Assembly: GCA_025362495.1 (NCBI GenBank)
Contig: JANYGI010000114.1
Location: 1 to 64,000, forward strand
Length of the DNA stretch: 64,000 bases
Reading direction: 5' to 3'
Origin: Byssovorax sp.
Lineage (GTDB): Bacteria; Myxococcota_A; Polyangia; Polyangiales; Polyangiaceae
The notes under the pieces are model-generated. The model ran no database searches and was not told where the DNA came from. It saw only the letters and a program-made list of their open reading frames with translations. Position numbers and translations under genes: made by a program. Shown here piece by piece: positions 1 to 11,942 of this stretch; positions within the stretch are counted from its first letter, which is position 1, and each line of letters begins with the position of its first letter.

Positions 1-1194
1 TCGCATTTTCGCGAAGAGCTCGAGGACGCGCGCGGCTTCGGCTGGACGATCGGCGAGTCGACGCTCGACTGGGGCAAGCTCATCGGCGCCAAGGATCGCG
101 AGCTCGATCGCCTCAACGCGATCTACCTCCGCCTGCTGCGCGACTCGGGCGTGAAGGTCCTCGACGGCCGCGGCACGATCGTCGACGCCCACGCGGTCGA
201 GATCGCCGGGCAGCGCGTCACCGCGAAGCACATCCTGATCGCCACGGGCGGCTGGCCCTCGCTCCCGCAGCTCCCCGGGATCGAGCACGCCATCACCTCG
301 AACGAGGCCCTCGATCTCCCGGCGCTGCCTCGCCGCGTCGTCATCGTCGGCGGCGGCTACATCGCGGTCGAGTTCGCCGGCATCTTCCACGGCGCGGGCG
401 CGCACGTGGAGATCGTCCTCCGCGCCGACTCGATCCTGCGCGGCTTCGATCAGGACATCCGCTCCAACCTGCGCGAGCAGATGACGAAGCGCGGCGTCTC
501 GATCCGCTGCGAGACGCTGGTGCGGAGCATCGAAAAAGAGCCGGATGGAAGCCTGAGCGTGCGCCTCGCCGGCGGCGAGATGCTCGAGGCCGACGTGGTG
601 CTCTACGCGACGGGGCGCGCGCCGAACACCCGCGGGCTCGGCCTCGAAGCCGTCGGCGTGAAGCTCGACGACAAGGGCGCCGTGATCGTCGACGAGTGGT
701 CGCGCACCTCGGTGCCCAGCATCTTCGCGGTCGGCGACGTCACCGATCGGATCAACCTCACGCCGGTCGCGATCTCCGAGGGGCGCGCCTTCGCCGAAAC
801 GACGTTCAACGACCGCCCGATCAAGATCGATCATCACGGCGTGGCGTCGGCGGTGTTCTCGCAGCCGCCGGTCGGCACGGTGGGCCTGTCCGAGGAGCAG
901 GCGCGCCTCGCGCACGCCAGCGTCGACGTCTACCGCTCGCGGTTCCGACCGATGAAGCACACGCTCTCGGGGCGCGACGAGCAGACGATGATGAAGCTCG
1001 TCGTGGACCGCGCCACCGACCGCGTACTCGGCGTCCACATGGTCGGCGCCGACGCGCCCGAGATCATCCAGGGCCTGGCGATCGCCCTCAAGTGCGGCGC
1101 GACGAAGGCCCAGCTCGACAGCACGATCGGCATCCACCCGACGGCCGCCGAAGAGTTCGTGACGATGCGCGATCCGCTGCCCGCCCCGCTGTGA
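1..1194 (+). CDS. gor: Glutathione-disulfide reductase (5' truncated by window edge)
   Basis: This cytosolic flavoprotein reduces oxidised glutathione with NADPH. The frame is open from base 1, so the N-terminal FAD-binding part with the redox-active CxxxxC is outside the window. Visible parts are the start SHFREELEDARGFGW, an ATGGWP strand, the NAD(P)-binding GGGYIAVEFAG motif, a second FAD motif ending in FAVGDVT, and a dimerisation domain ending GIHPTAAEEFVTM. That tail carries the His-Pro-x-x-x-Glu-Glu of the active site and is typical of Gor rather than dihydrolipoamide dehydrogenase. The downstream gene is atpD after a 99-bp gap, so no functional operon is implied. Trypanothione reductase is a close family alternative but unlikely in a bacterium. 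Confidence 0.9.
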   Translation, partial: SHFREELEDARGFGWTIGESTLDWGKLIGAKDRELDRLNAIYLRLLRDSGVKVLDGRGTIVDAHAVEIAGQRVTAKHILIATGGWPSLPQLPGIEHAITSNEALDLPALPRRVVIVGGGYIAVEFAGIFHGAGAHVEIVLRADSILRGFDQDIRSNLREQMTKRGVSIRCETLVRSIEKEPDGSLSVRLAGGEMLEADVVLYATGRAPNTRGLGLEAVGVKLDDKGAVIVDEWSRTSVPSIFAVGDVTDRINLTPVAISEGRAFAETTFNDRPIKIDHHGVASAVFSQPPVGTVGLSEEQARLAHASVDVYRSRFRPMKHTLSGRDEQTMMKLVVDRATDRVLGVHMVGADAPEIIQGLAIALKCGATKAQLDSTIGIHPTAAEEFVTMRDPLPAPL

Positions 1195-1218
1195 GCAGCT
1201 TCTCGCAGAACTCACTAG

Positions 1219-2715
<1,497 letters not shown>

Positions 2716-2716
2716 T

Positions 2717-2768
2717 CTCGATGGGGCCGCAGGCGGCCCCAGGCTCGATGGGGCCGCAGGCGGCCCCA
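2717..2768 (+). repeat. Two tandem copies of a perfect hairpin between atpD and atpC
   Basis: A 25-bp unit at 2717-2741 recurs exactly at 2744-2768 with two bases between copies. Each copy contains the perfect inverted repeat GGGGCCGC-AG-GCGGCCCC (2723-2740 and 2750-2767). The pair occupies most of the 101-bp atpD-atpC spacer. Plausible roles are mRNA processing or stabilisation that lowers atpC relative to atpD, attenuation, or a small repeat of the REP type. No T-tract follows, so a classical terminator is unlikely. Confidence 0.85.
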
Positions 2769-2816
2769 AACCCCGGCGCGCAGCTAGCGCGCCTGATTTT
2801 TTCAGGGATCGAATCG

Positions 2817-3374
2817 ATGGCTAGTGAGACCATTCAGCTCGAGATCGTGACGCCCACCGGCGTGGCCCTGCGGGCGCAGGTGACGGAGGTGACGGCGCCG
2901 AGCGTCGACGGCGAGTTCGGCATCCTGCCGGGGCATTTGCCCATCCTCGCCGCGCTTCGCACCGGGATCGTCACCTACCGCGTCGATGGAACCGAAGAGC
3001 ACGTCGCCGTGCACCACGGCTTCGCCGAGGTCGCGAACGACAAGGCCCTCTTCCTGACGGAGCGCTTCGTCAAGAAGCCCGACGTCGACGTCGTCAAGGT
3101 TCGCCTCCGCCTGAAGGAGGTCGACGAAGAGCTCAACCACTGGCAGGGCGAGCTCACGGATCCGAAGCGGCGCGAGCTGATCGAGGAAGAGCAGTGGCTC
3201 GCCGCCCAGCTCGAGCTCATCGGCGACGCGCCGCCTCCCACCGTCCGCGAAGACACGCGCTTCCTCGCGTCGCACGCCGAGCCCCCCAGCGAGGCGGAGA
3301 TGGTCGAAGCAGGCATCCCCGAGGAGAGCCTGACCGACACCCACAAGACCGGCTCGGCGTTTCCCGACGTCTGA
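2817..3374 (+). CDS. atpC: F0F1 ATP synthase subunit epsilon
   Basis: The 185-residue subunit of the central stalk links F1 rotation to F0 and can inhibit ATPase activity. The N-terminal beta-sandwich is clear (ETIQLEIVTPTG, DGEFGILPGHLPILAAL, GFAEVANDKALFLTE). A helical C-terminal region follows. At 185 residues it is longer than the usual 130-140; the extra, acidic, low-complexity tail after about residue 140 (REDTRFLASHAEPPSEAEM) has no recognised domain. I chose ATG 2817 because upstream in-frame codons only translate the tandem hairpin repeat. Confidence 0.93.
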   Translation: MASETIQLEIVTPTGVALRAQVTEVTAPSVDGEFGILPGHLPILAALRTGIVTYRVDGTEEHVAVHHGFAEVANDKALFLTERFVKKPDVDVVKVRLRLKEVDEELNHWQGELTDPKRRELIEEEQWLAAQLELIGDAPPPTVREDTRFLASHAEPPSEAEMVEAGIPEESLTDTHKTGSAFPDV

Positions 3375-3431
3375 CGGTTCCGCTCCTTGCGCCCCGGGGT
3401 CGCCCCGGGGAAACTTCGCTTCACCCTCCCC

Positions 3432-5444
3432 ATGATTTCGCCGGAAACCATCGCCCTCGTGAAGGAGCGAACGGACATCGTCTCGCTCATCGGCGAGACG
3501 GTCCGGCTCGTCCGGCGCGGCCGATCGTTCACCGGGCTCTGCCCCTTCCACAAGGAGAAGAGCCCGAGCTTCCACGTGAACCCGGAGCGTGGCTTCTTCC
3601 ACTGCTTCGGCTGCAAAGAGAGCGGCGGCGCCGTCGACTTCGTGATGAAGATCGAGGGCCGCACGTTCCCCGAGGCGGTGCGCTTGCTCGCCGAGCGCAC
3701 CGGCATCGAGATCACCGAGACGCAGAGCGACGACGAGCGCAAAGAGGCCAACGCCGCGCGCCGGATCAAGGACGATCTCTACGCGGTCAACGCCCTCGCC
3801 GCGACGTTCTTCGAGCGCAGCCTCCGCGGCGCGCCGCACCCGCTCGCGAGCTACGCGCGCGACGAGCTCGCGCGACGCGGCCTCGGCCTGCCCGATCAAG
3901 ACGACGCCGTGGGCGAGGCCGCGCGCATCCCCGACACGCTCCAGGCCTTCCGCATCGGCTACGCGCCGTGGGGCTGGGACGGCCTCGCGACGTTCTTCCG
4001 GCAGCAGGGCATCTCGCCGCTCGCGGCCGAGAAGGTCGGCCTGCTCGTGCCGCGATCGTCGGGCACAGGCCACTACGATCGCTTCCGCCACCGCTTGATG
4101 TTCGCGGTGATCGACGTGATGGGCCGCGTGATCGCCTTCAGCGGCCGCGCCCTCGCCGATCCCGCGCCCGCCGAGATCGCCGCGCTCGGGATCAGCGGCC
4201 CCGCGGCCGCGACCGACGGGCCGCCCGCGAAGTACATCAACAGCCCCGAGTCGCCGATTTACACCAAGGGCGAGCACCTCTTCGGCCTGCACCAGGCGCG
4301 GCAGACGATCCGCACCGAGGGCGAGGCGATCCTCGTCGAGGGCAACTTCGACGTCGTCGCGCTGCACGCGCGCGGGATCAGCAACGTCGTCGCGCCGCTC
4401 GGGACCGCGTTCACGCCCGCGCAGGCCAGGCTCCTGAAGCGCTTTGCGCCGAACGTCACCATCCTCTTCGACGGCGACGCGGCGGGCAAGAAGGCCACGC
4501 GCGCGGCCCGCACGCCCTGCCGCGAGGGCGGCCTCTCGGCCAAGGTCGGCACGCTCCCCGACGGCATCGATCCCGACGACTTCGTCCGCAAGAACGGGAA
4601 AGAGGGCATGGAGCGGCTGCTCAAGAGCGCCCGCGAGATCCGCGAATACATGATGGAGGCGCTGCTCGGCGACGACGACTTCGGCGGCGCTTCGGCGAGC
4701 GAGCAGCTCGATCGCGTGCGCGCCGTCGGCAAGCTGCTCGGCGAAGAAGACGACGCCACGCTGCGGCAGATGCTGAAGATGTACGCCGACCGCCTCTCGC
4801 AGAAGCTCGTGGTCCGCGGCCAGGCTTTGCCCAGCCTGCGCGAGCTGGAGCACGCGCTGGAACGATCGCTGTCGAGCCCGAGCAAGCCCGACGTCCGGCC
4901 CCCGTCGCAGGTCGCCCTGCCCCACGATCAGGCCCGGTCGCGCTCGCAGTACGAAGAGATCGCGCAGGCCATCGTCGGCGCCTTGCTGGATTTTCCCGAG
5001 CTGCTCGACGATCCCGAGGCTGCGGAGGCCGCGACGATTCTCGACGGCGATTCTGCGCTGGCCCTGGCCGCGCTGCGTCAAGCTCAATCTGCCCAGGGCG
5101 CGCAGACTGCCAGGGCAAATGCTGGGCCGCTGGCCGGCGAGCACGATGGTTCGGCCATGTCAAATAAAGGGATTTACGCCGACGTATTTCTTGCGCAAAT
5201 CCCGCGGTCGATCCAAGCATTCGCGGTTGGACGGCTGGCATCCCCCCTCTTCGATCTCGTCGGCGACGCGAAGGTCGAGCTTCTGGGAAACGCACGAAAG
5301 TTGAGGCGCTTGAGCTTATCGCGCGAGAACGCGGCCGGGATGGACAGGCTCAACCGGGTGCAGGCCCAAGGCGACATCGACTCCGAGAACGCGCTGATGC
5401 TGGAGGCGGTCCGGAGGGCCCAGGAACGAGAGCGGTTGAGGTAG
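3432..5444 (+). CDS. dnaG: DNA primase
   Basis: DnaG makes the RNA primers for lagging-strand synthesis. With ATG 3432 the protein has 670 residues. It has a CHC2 zinc finger (C37, H40, C58, C61), the catalytic core, and a TOPRIM fold with the EGNFDVVALH and LFDGDAAGKKA motifs that bind metal. The C-terminal third, expected to hold the DnaB-interacting helical region, is less conserved and uses noticeably more A/T around 5150-5320. The more upstream in-frame start would add 15 residues of poor family match. dnaG is followed by rpoD, as in the macromolecular-synthesis operon, but rpsU is not upstream. Confidence 0.95.
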   Translation: MISPETIALVKERTDIVSLIGETVRLVRRGRSFTGLCPFHKEKSPSFHVNPERGFFHCFGCKESGGAVDFVMKIEGRTFPEAVRLLAERTGIEITETQSDDERKEANAARRIKDDLYAVNALAATFFERSLRGAPHPLASYARDELARRGLGLPDQDDAVGEAARIPDTLQAFRIGYAPWGWDGLATFFRQQGISPLAAEKVGLLVPRSSGTGHYDRFRHRLMFAVIDVMGRVIAFSGRALADPAPAEIAALGISGPAAATDGPPAKYINSPESPIYTKGEHLFGLHQARQTIRTEGEAILVEGNFDVVALHARGISNVVAPLGTAFTPAQARLLKRFAPNVTILFDGDAAGKKATRAARTPCREGGLSAKVGTLPDGIDPDDFVRKNGKEGMERLLKSAREIREYMMEALLGDDDFGGASASEQLDRVRAVGKLLGEEDDATLRQMLKMYADRLSQKLVVRGQALPSLRELEHALERSLSSPSKPDVRPPSQVALPHDQARSRSQYEEIAQAIVGALLDFPELLDDPEAAEAATILDGDSALALAALRQAQSAQGAQTARANAGPLAGEHDGSAMSNKGIYADVFLAQIPRSIQAFAVGRLASPLFDLVGDAKVELLGNARKLRRLSLSRENAAGMDRLNRVQAQGDIDSENALMLEAVRRAQERERLR

Positions 5445-5601
5445 GGCGCCGCGCGGGCGCCATGGGTAGAGGGCACGAAGTCTCTCTCTGTTCTCGGAGC
5501 GCGGCGGCGCCTCGGGCGGTTTCACAAGCGAGGAGTCGGCGCGCGACTTCTCACCTTCTCGGTGGTCGCGGCCCTTCTGCCGCGGGTTGGAGCATCTGGT
5601 A

Positions 5602-7473
<1,872 letters not shown>

Positions 7474-7482
7474 GCCCGCGAG

Positions 7483-7510
7483 GAGGGAGGCTCATTCCCG
7501 AGCCTCCCTC
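7483..7510. terminator. Stem-loop between convergent rpoD and kinase genes
   Basis: GAGGGAGGCTC (7483-7493) pairs perfectly with GAGCCTCCCTC (7500-7510) across a six-base loop, ten bases after the rpoD stop. There is no U-tract, as is common in very GC-rich genomes. Its place between converging genes suggests a bidirectional terminator. Confidence 0.7.
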
Positions 7511-7564
7511 GCAACGCTCGCTCCGATCACGGCGAGCGGCAAAACAAGCCTCCGACAGCTTCGA

Positions 7565-10500
7565 TCAGCGATCCGCGAACAGCGCGACGTTCTCGGGCAC
7601 GGCCTTGAGGAAGAGGTAGCGGTAGGCCTCGTCGTCGATCTTCGCGGCGGCCTCGGCGACGTGCTGGCGCGCGGCGGCGAAGGCCATTGCAGCGGCTTCG
7701 ATCTCGCCCGCGGCCTCGAGCGCCTGGGCGTGGACGAGGCGCGCGAAGACGCCCCGGTAGCCGAAGCCGCGCATGGCTTCGTAGCGGGATATGGCGACCT
7801 TCGCCATCGTGAGGGCGTCGTCGGTGCGGCCCGCGGCGAGGTGGATCGCGGCGAGCGTGGCGGTCGCGGCGGCCTGATCGAGCGGGGCCATCGCGAGCAG
7901 CTCGATCGACGCGGCGGCCTCGGTCGTGGCGAGGGCGAGATCGCGATCGCGATCGCTCGAGCGGCGAGCGACCTCGGCGACGAGCCAGCGGCCGCGCCCT
8001 TCGTCGGCCGGGAGGCCGCTCTTGCGGCCCGCGGTCAGCGCGCGGCTGGCCTCGACGCGGGCCTCGTCGAGCGCGCCCGCGTCGGCGAGAACCAGCACGA
8101 GCGACACGCGCCGCGTCGACGCCGTGAGGCCGATGTCTTCGTCGTCGACGTGGAGCGTCTCGCGCAGCGCGCGCTCGGCCTCGGGGAGCGCGCCGAGGAA
8201 CCACAGGTTCATGCCCATGAGCACCTGCGCGAGGGCGACGCTGCGGAGGTGGCCGACCTCGAGGAAGCCGTTGAGGCTCTCCTTGGCGCAGCGGAGGCCG
8301 AGCCACGGATCTTCGTGGTGCCAGGTCTCGCGGTACGCGGCCGTCATGTTCAGCCACGCGCGCGCGAGCGGGTTGGGCGAGGGGAGCGAGGCGATGATCT
8401 CGCGCTGGCGCTGCACGATGCCCTCCGAGAGATCGAAGCGACCACCGCCGTCGAGGATGAACGCGCCGGCGGAGAGGCCGAAGAGCACCGTGCCCACCGC
8501 GTCGGGCGCCGGATCGACGCTCTGGAGCAGGTGGAGCTGGCTCATGAACTCGTCGATGCGGCCCTGCCCGAGGGCGATGATCAGCTTCGCGGGCGCGGCC
8601 TGCGCCCACGGGGCGCTGCCCGGGGCCGCGAGGCGCATCAGCTCGTCGGCGTAGGGCGCGACGCTTTGCCACTCGCGGCGCCACGCGTGCGATTCGCAGA
8701 GGATGCCGACGAGCGCGATGTGGACCGCGTCGGGGACGTTGCACTCGAGGCCGCGGCGGGCCCGCTTCATCGCGGCGTCGGTGTCACCGCCGCGCTGCGC
8801 TTGCTCGGCCGCGCGCAGGTAGTAGCCGCCAGCGCGGGCCGGCTCGCGCGCGCGCTCGAGGTGCTCGGCCAGCACCATCGGATCGTGCTCGCCGACGTCG
8901 TCGAGCCACTGCGCCGCGAGCTTGTGGCCGAGGACGCGATCGCCCTCGGTGAGCATCGCGTAGGCGCCCTCGCGCAGCAGCGCGTGACGGAAGGCGAACT
9001 CTTGCTCGCCGGGAAATCGGCTCTCGTTGCGGCGCACGAGCACCTCGCGCTCGACCAGCGCCGCGAGCCAGTCCTGCGTCTTGTGCGTGCGCCCCGGGCC
9101 GCCGAGCAGCGACGCGAGGCCGCCGTGCCAGAAGACCTCGCCGAAGATGCTGGCGGCGCGGAGGACGCGGCGCGCCTCGGATTCCAGGCCTTCGAGGCGC
9201 GCCTCGACCATCGCGAGGACCGTCTCGGGGAGGGCTGCGCCCTTGCCCTCGGCGACCGCGCGGATCAGCTCTTCGAGGAAGAACGCGTGTCCATCGGCCT
9301 GCGCGACGAGGCGCTCGACGGTGTCGGCGGAGACCGACGCGCCGAGCACCTGACGGATCAGCCGCTCGCTGGCCTTGCCGGTGAGCTCCTTGAGGCGCAT
9401 CTCCTGGACGCCGCGATCGGCCCACAGCTTCGGGAAGAGCTCGTGCACCTCGGGGCGCGCGAGGGCGAGCACCATCCACGGCTGGCTCTTGAGATCGCGC
9501 AGCGCCGCGTCGACGAAGCGCACCGTCGGGAGATCGCCCCAGTGCAGATCCTCGAGGACGAGGAGCACCGGCTGCGCGCTCGACTCGGCGCGGAGGAAGT
9601 CTTCCCAGGCGCGGCGCATCTGATCGCCCATGACGAGCGCGTCCTGACGCGCGGCGCGGAGCGGGAGGCTCTCGTCGTCGGGGAACGGCGTGCCGACGAG
9701 CTCGCCGAGGAACTCCGTCACGCGGCGCTGATCGGCCGCGGGCACGTGGCGCGCGACGCGGGCGCGGAGCTTCTGCTGGCGCGTGCCGACCGGCTCGCCG
9801 TCGATGATCGCGCAGGCGCTCCGGAGCGCTTGCCCGAGCAGGCCGAAGGCCGATCCGGCGCGGAGCGAGTCGCCGCGGCCGATCCAGATCTCGACGGGCT
9901 CGCCGCGCTCGCCGATGGCCCGGAGCAGCTCGTGGGCGACGCGTGATTTGCCGTAGCCGGCGCGCGCCGTCACCAGCACCGCCTGCGCGGCGGGCGACTC
10001 GACGCACTCGGCGAAGAGCGCCTGGAGCGTGGCGAGCTCGCGATCGCGGCCGACGCACGCCGTCGGCGTACCGAGCAGCGTCCGCGTGCCCTCGACGCGC
10101 GCGCGCTCGCCGTGGAGCCAGAGGCCCTCGGAGCTGCCGCGCACGTCGAATCGGCCGTCGAGCAGCCCCGCGGACACCTCGTCGATGGCGATCGGCGCGA
10201 GCTTGCCCTCTTCGAAGACACCGGCGCCGCTGCGCTTCGAGAGCATGCGCGCGGCTCTGTCGATCGCCTCGCCCACCGGGACCTGCCCCGTGACCTCGGC
10301 GCGTCCCGTCGCGAGCGCCATCGGCCGCCCCTCGCCGAGCTCGCGCAGCGCCAGCGCGCACCGGGCGCCGAGCGCCGCTTGATCGGTGGCGATGCGCGTG
10401 GTGCGTCCGATCGTCACCAGCACCGTGCCGTCGGCGAGCAGCTCGAAGCGACCGCCGCGCGACTCCGACGTCTCGCGCATCGAGAGCTCTTTCGTCGAGA

Positions 10501-11482
10501 GATCCATCTCGCCGAGCGTCGCCGCGATCGCCGCGTCGCCGGGGTTCGGCGCGCCGAGCAGCACCACCGACAGCAGCCGCTGCTCGCCGCCGGTGAGCGC
10601 GGGGATGATCCGGCTCGACGGCCGCGCCGGCTCGTCGGAGCTGCTCGGCCCCGTCGAGAGCGCGACGCCGCCGAGCGCGGCGATCGCCAAGGCCACCGCG
10701 GCGCCGTCGCGCGGGCGATCCTCGGGATCCTTCGAGAGCATCCGCGCCACGAGCGCGTCGACCTTGTCGGAGACCTCGGGGCGGAGATCGCTCACGCGCG
10801 GCGCCTCTTCGAAGAGGATCTTCGCCAGCAGCGCCATCAGGTGCGCGCCCGCGAACGCCGGCACGCCCGCGAGGCATTCGAAGAGCACGCAGCCGAGCGC
10901 GAACACGTCGGCGCGCGAGTCGAGCGCCTGCCCGCTGCGCGCCTGCTCCGGCGCCATGTAGCCGAGCGTGCCCAGCATCGTCCCGGTCTGCGTCGAACCC
11001 GTGACGCCGCCGAAGCGCGCGACGCCGAAGTCGAGGATCTTCACGTCGACCACGCGGCGACCAACGAGGAACAGGTTCGACGGCTTGAGATCGCGGTGGA
11101 TCACGCCGTGCGCGTGCACCGCCTCGAGCGCCTCGGCGACGCGCGACGTCAGCAGCAGGCTCTCTTCGATGGTGAGCCGCGAGCGCTGCAGGCGTCGCGA
11201 GAGATCCTCGCCCTCGAGCCACTCCATCACCAGGTAGCGCTCGCCGGTCGCCATCGCGCCATGCGCGACGTAGCGCGCGAGGCCAGGGTGACGCATCTCC
11301 GAGAGCAGCTGCGCCTCGCGCTCGAAGCGAGACTCGCCCGACGTGCGACCTTCGAGGAGGACCTTCACCGCGACGAGCTCGCCCGTCGATCGGTCGAGCG
11401 CGCGATAGACCGCGCCCATGCCGCCGGAGCCAGCAAGTCGCTCGATCTCGAATCGTCCATTGACGACGTCACCAGGCAACAC
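7565..11482 (-). CDS. Ser/Thr protein kinase fused to a cyclase-like domain, AAA ATPase and TPR region
   Basis: This large (about 1305-residue) signalling protein starts with a complete Hanks-type kinase: glycine loop GSGGMG 18-23, K40, HRDLKPSN with D131, and DFG 151-153. Residues about 300-450 resemble a class III nucleotide cyclase homology domain (EQRLLSVVLLG, VPVGEAIDRAARMLSKR) but lack the metal-binding Asp after the first strand. A STAND/AAA-type ATPase follows with P-loop ARAGYGKS at 507-514, then a long helical, TPR-like C-terminus. No transmembrane segment is seen. I chose GTG 11480-11482 because the kinase begins there and upstream frame would overlap gatC and gatA on the other strand. 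No strong ribosome site is visible, so the start is uncertain. Confidence 0.85.
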   Translation of the reverse strand: MLPGDVVNGRFEIERLAGSGGMGAVYRALDRSTGELVAVKVLLEGRTSGESRFEREAQLLSEMRHPGLARYVAHGAMATGERYLVMEWLEGEDLSRRLQRSRLTIEESLLLTSRVAEALEAVHAHGVIHRDLKPSNLFLVGRRVVDVKILDFGVARFGGVTGSTQTGTMLGTLGYMAPEQARSGQALDSRADVFALGCVLFECLAGVPAFAGAHLMALLAKILFEEAPRVSDLRPEVSDKVDALVARMLSKDPEDRPRDGAAVALAIAALGGVALSTGPSSSDEPARPSSRIIPALTGGEQRLLSVVLLGAPNPGDAAIAATLGEMDLSTKELSMRETSESRGGRFELLADGTVLVTIGRTTRIATDQAALGARCALALRELGEGRPMALATGRAEVTGQVPVGEAIDRAARMLSKRSGAGVFEEGKLAPIAIDEVSAGLLDGRFDVRGSSEGLWLHGERARVEGTRTLLGTPTACVGRDRELATLQALFAECVESPAAQAVLVTARAGYGKSRVAHELLRAIGERGEPVEIWIGRGDSLRAGSAFGLLGQALRSACAIIDGEPVGTRQQKLRARVARHVPAADQRRVTEFLGELVGTPFPDDESLPLRAARQDALVMGDQMRRAWEDFLRAESSAQPVLLVLEDLHWGDLPTVRFVDAALRDLKSQPWMVLALARPEVHELFPKLWADRGVQEMRLKELTGKASERLIRQVLGASVSADTVERLVAQADGHAFFLEELIRAVAEGKGAALPETVLAMVEARLEGLESEARRVLRAASIFGEVFWHGGLASLLGGPGRTHKTQDWLAALVEREVLVRRNESRFPGEQEFAFRHALLREGAYAMLTEGDRVLGHKLAAQWLDDVGEHDPMVLAEHLERAREPARAGGYYLRAAEQAQRGGDTDAAMKRARRGLECNVPDAVHIALVGILCESHAWRREWQSVAPYADELMRLAAPGSAPWAQAAPAKLIIALGQGRIDEFMSQLHLLQSVDPAPDAVGTVLFGLSAGAFILDGGGRFDLSEGIVQRQREIIASLPSPNPLARAWLNMTAAYRETWHHEDPWLGLRCAKESLNGFLEVGHLRSVALAQVLMGMNLWFLGALPEAERALRETLHVDDEDIGLTASTRRVSLVLVLADAGALDEARVEASRALTAGRKSGLPADEGRGRWLVAEVARRSSDRDRDLALATTEAAASIELLAMAPLDQAAATATLAAIHLAAGRTDDALTMAKVAISRYEAMRGFGYRGVFARLVHAQALEAAGEIEAAAMAFAAARQHVAEAAAKIDDEAYRYLFLKAVPENVALFADR

Positions 11483-11626
11483 GGGGCGGCAGCGTATCGC
11501 CCTCCGCGGCGCACCGTCCAGGCATCCGACCAAGGAGAGATTCTGGACCGCCCTCGGCCTCCATCCGCCCGGCGGTTCCTTCGAGGTGGCGCTCGTGGAA
11601 CCGGGGGTGTTAAATCCCGCGCCCCC

Positions 11627-11938
11627 ATGAAGCCCGAGGACGCCGCCCCCATCACGATCGAAGAGGTGCGGCGAATCGCCGGCCTCGCCCACCTCGCGCT
11701 CTCGCCCGACGAGACGGAGCGCATGGCCCGCGAGCTGGGAAGCATCCTGGCCTACGTCCGGCAGCTCGAGGGCATCGACGTGACCGGGGTGCCGCCGACG
11801 GCGCACGTCCAGATCGATCGGCTGCCCCTCCGCCCGGACGAGGTCCACGTCGGCTTGCACCACGAGCTCGCGCTCGCCGAGGCGCCGCGCACCTCGCAGG
11901 ACGGCTTCGCCGTGCCCGCCTTCGTGGACGAGGGCTGA
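11627..11938 (+). CDS. gatC: Asp-tRNA(Asn)/Glu-tRNA(Gln) amidotransferase subunit GatC
   Basis: GatC is the small scaffold subunit of the GatCAB amidotransferase, which converts mischarged Glu-tRNA(Gln) and Asp-tRNA(Asn) to the correct amidated forms. The 103-residue protein has the family pattern [21 protein letters not shown] and the LRPDEV and [10 protein letters not shown] segments near the C-terminus. gatA starts four bases after its stop, so they are co-transcribed. The kinase gene starts divergently 144 bp upstream. Confidence 0.95.
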   Translation: MKPEDAAPITIEEVRRIAGLAHLALSPDETERMARELGSILAYVRQLEGIDVTGVPPTAHVQIDRLPLRPDEVHVGLHHELALAEAPRTSQDGFAVPAFVDEG

Positions 11939-11942
11939 GCCG

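Noticed and set aside
3387-3431. Upstream start for dnaG
   Set aside because: The extra 15 residues have no match to the conserved DnaG N-terminus, which begins right at the ATG at 3432.
5150-5320. More A/T-rich stretch in the dnaG 3' part, first suspected as an insertion
   Set aside because: The reading frame is continuous and the C-terminal region of DnaG is naturally variable. I see no ends or repeats.
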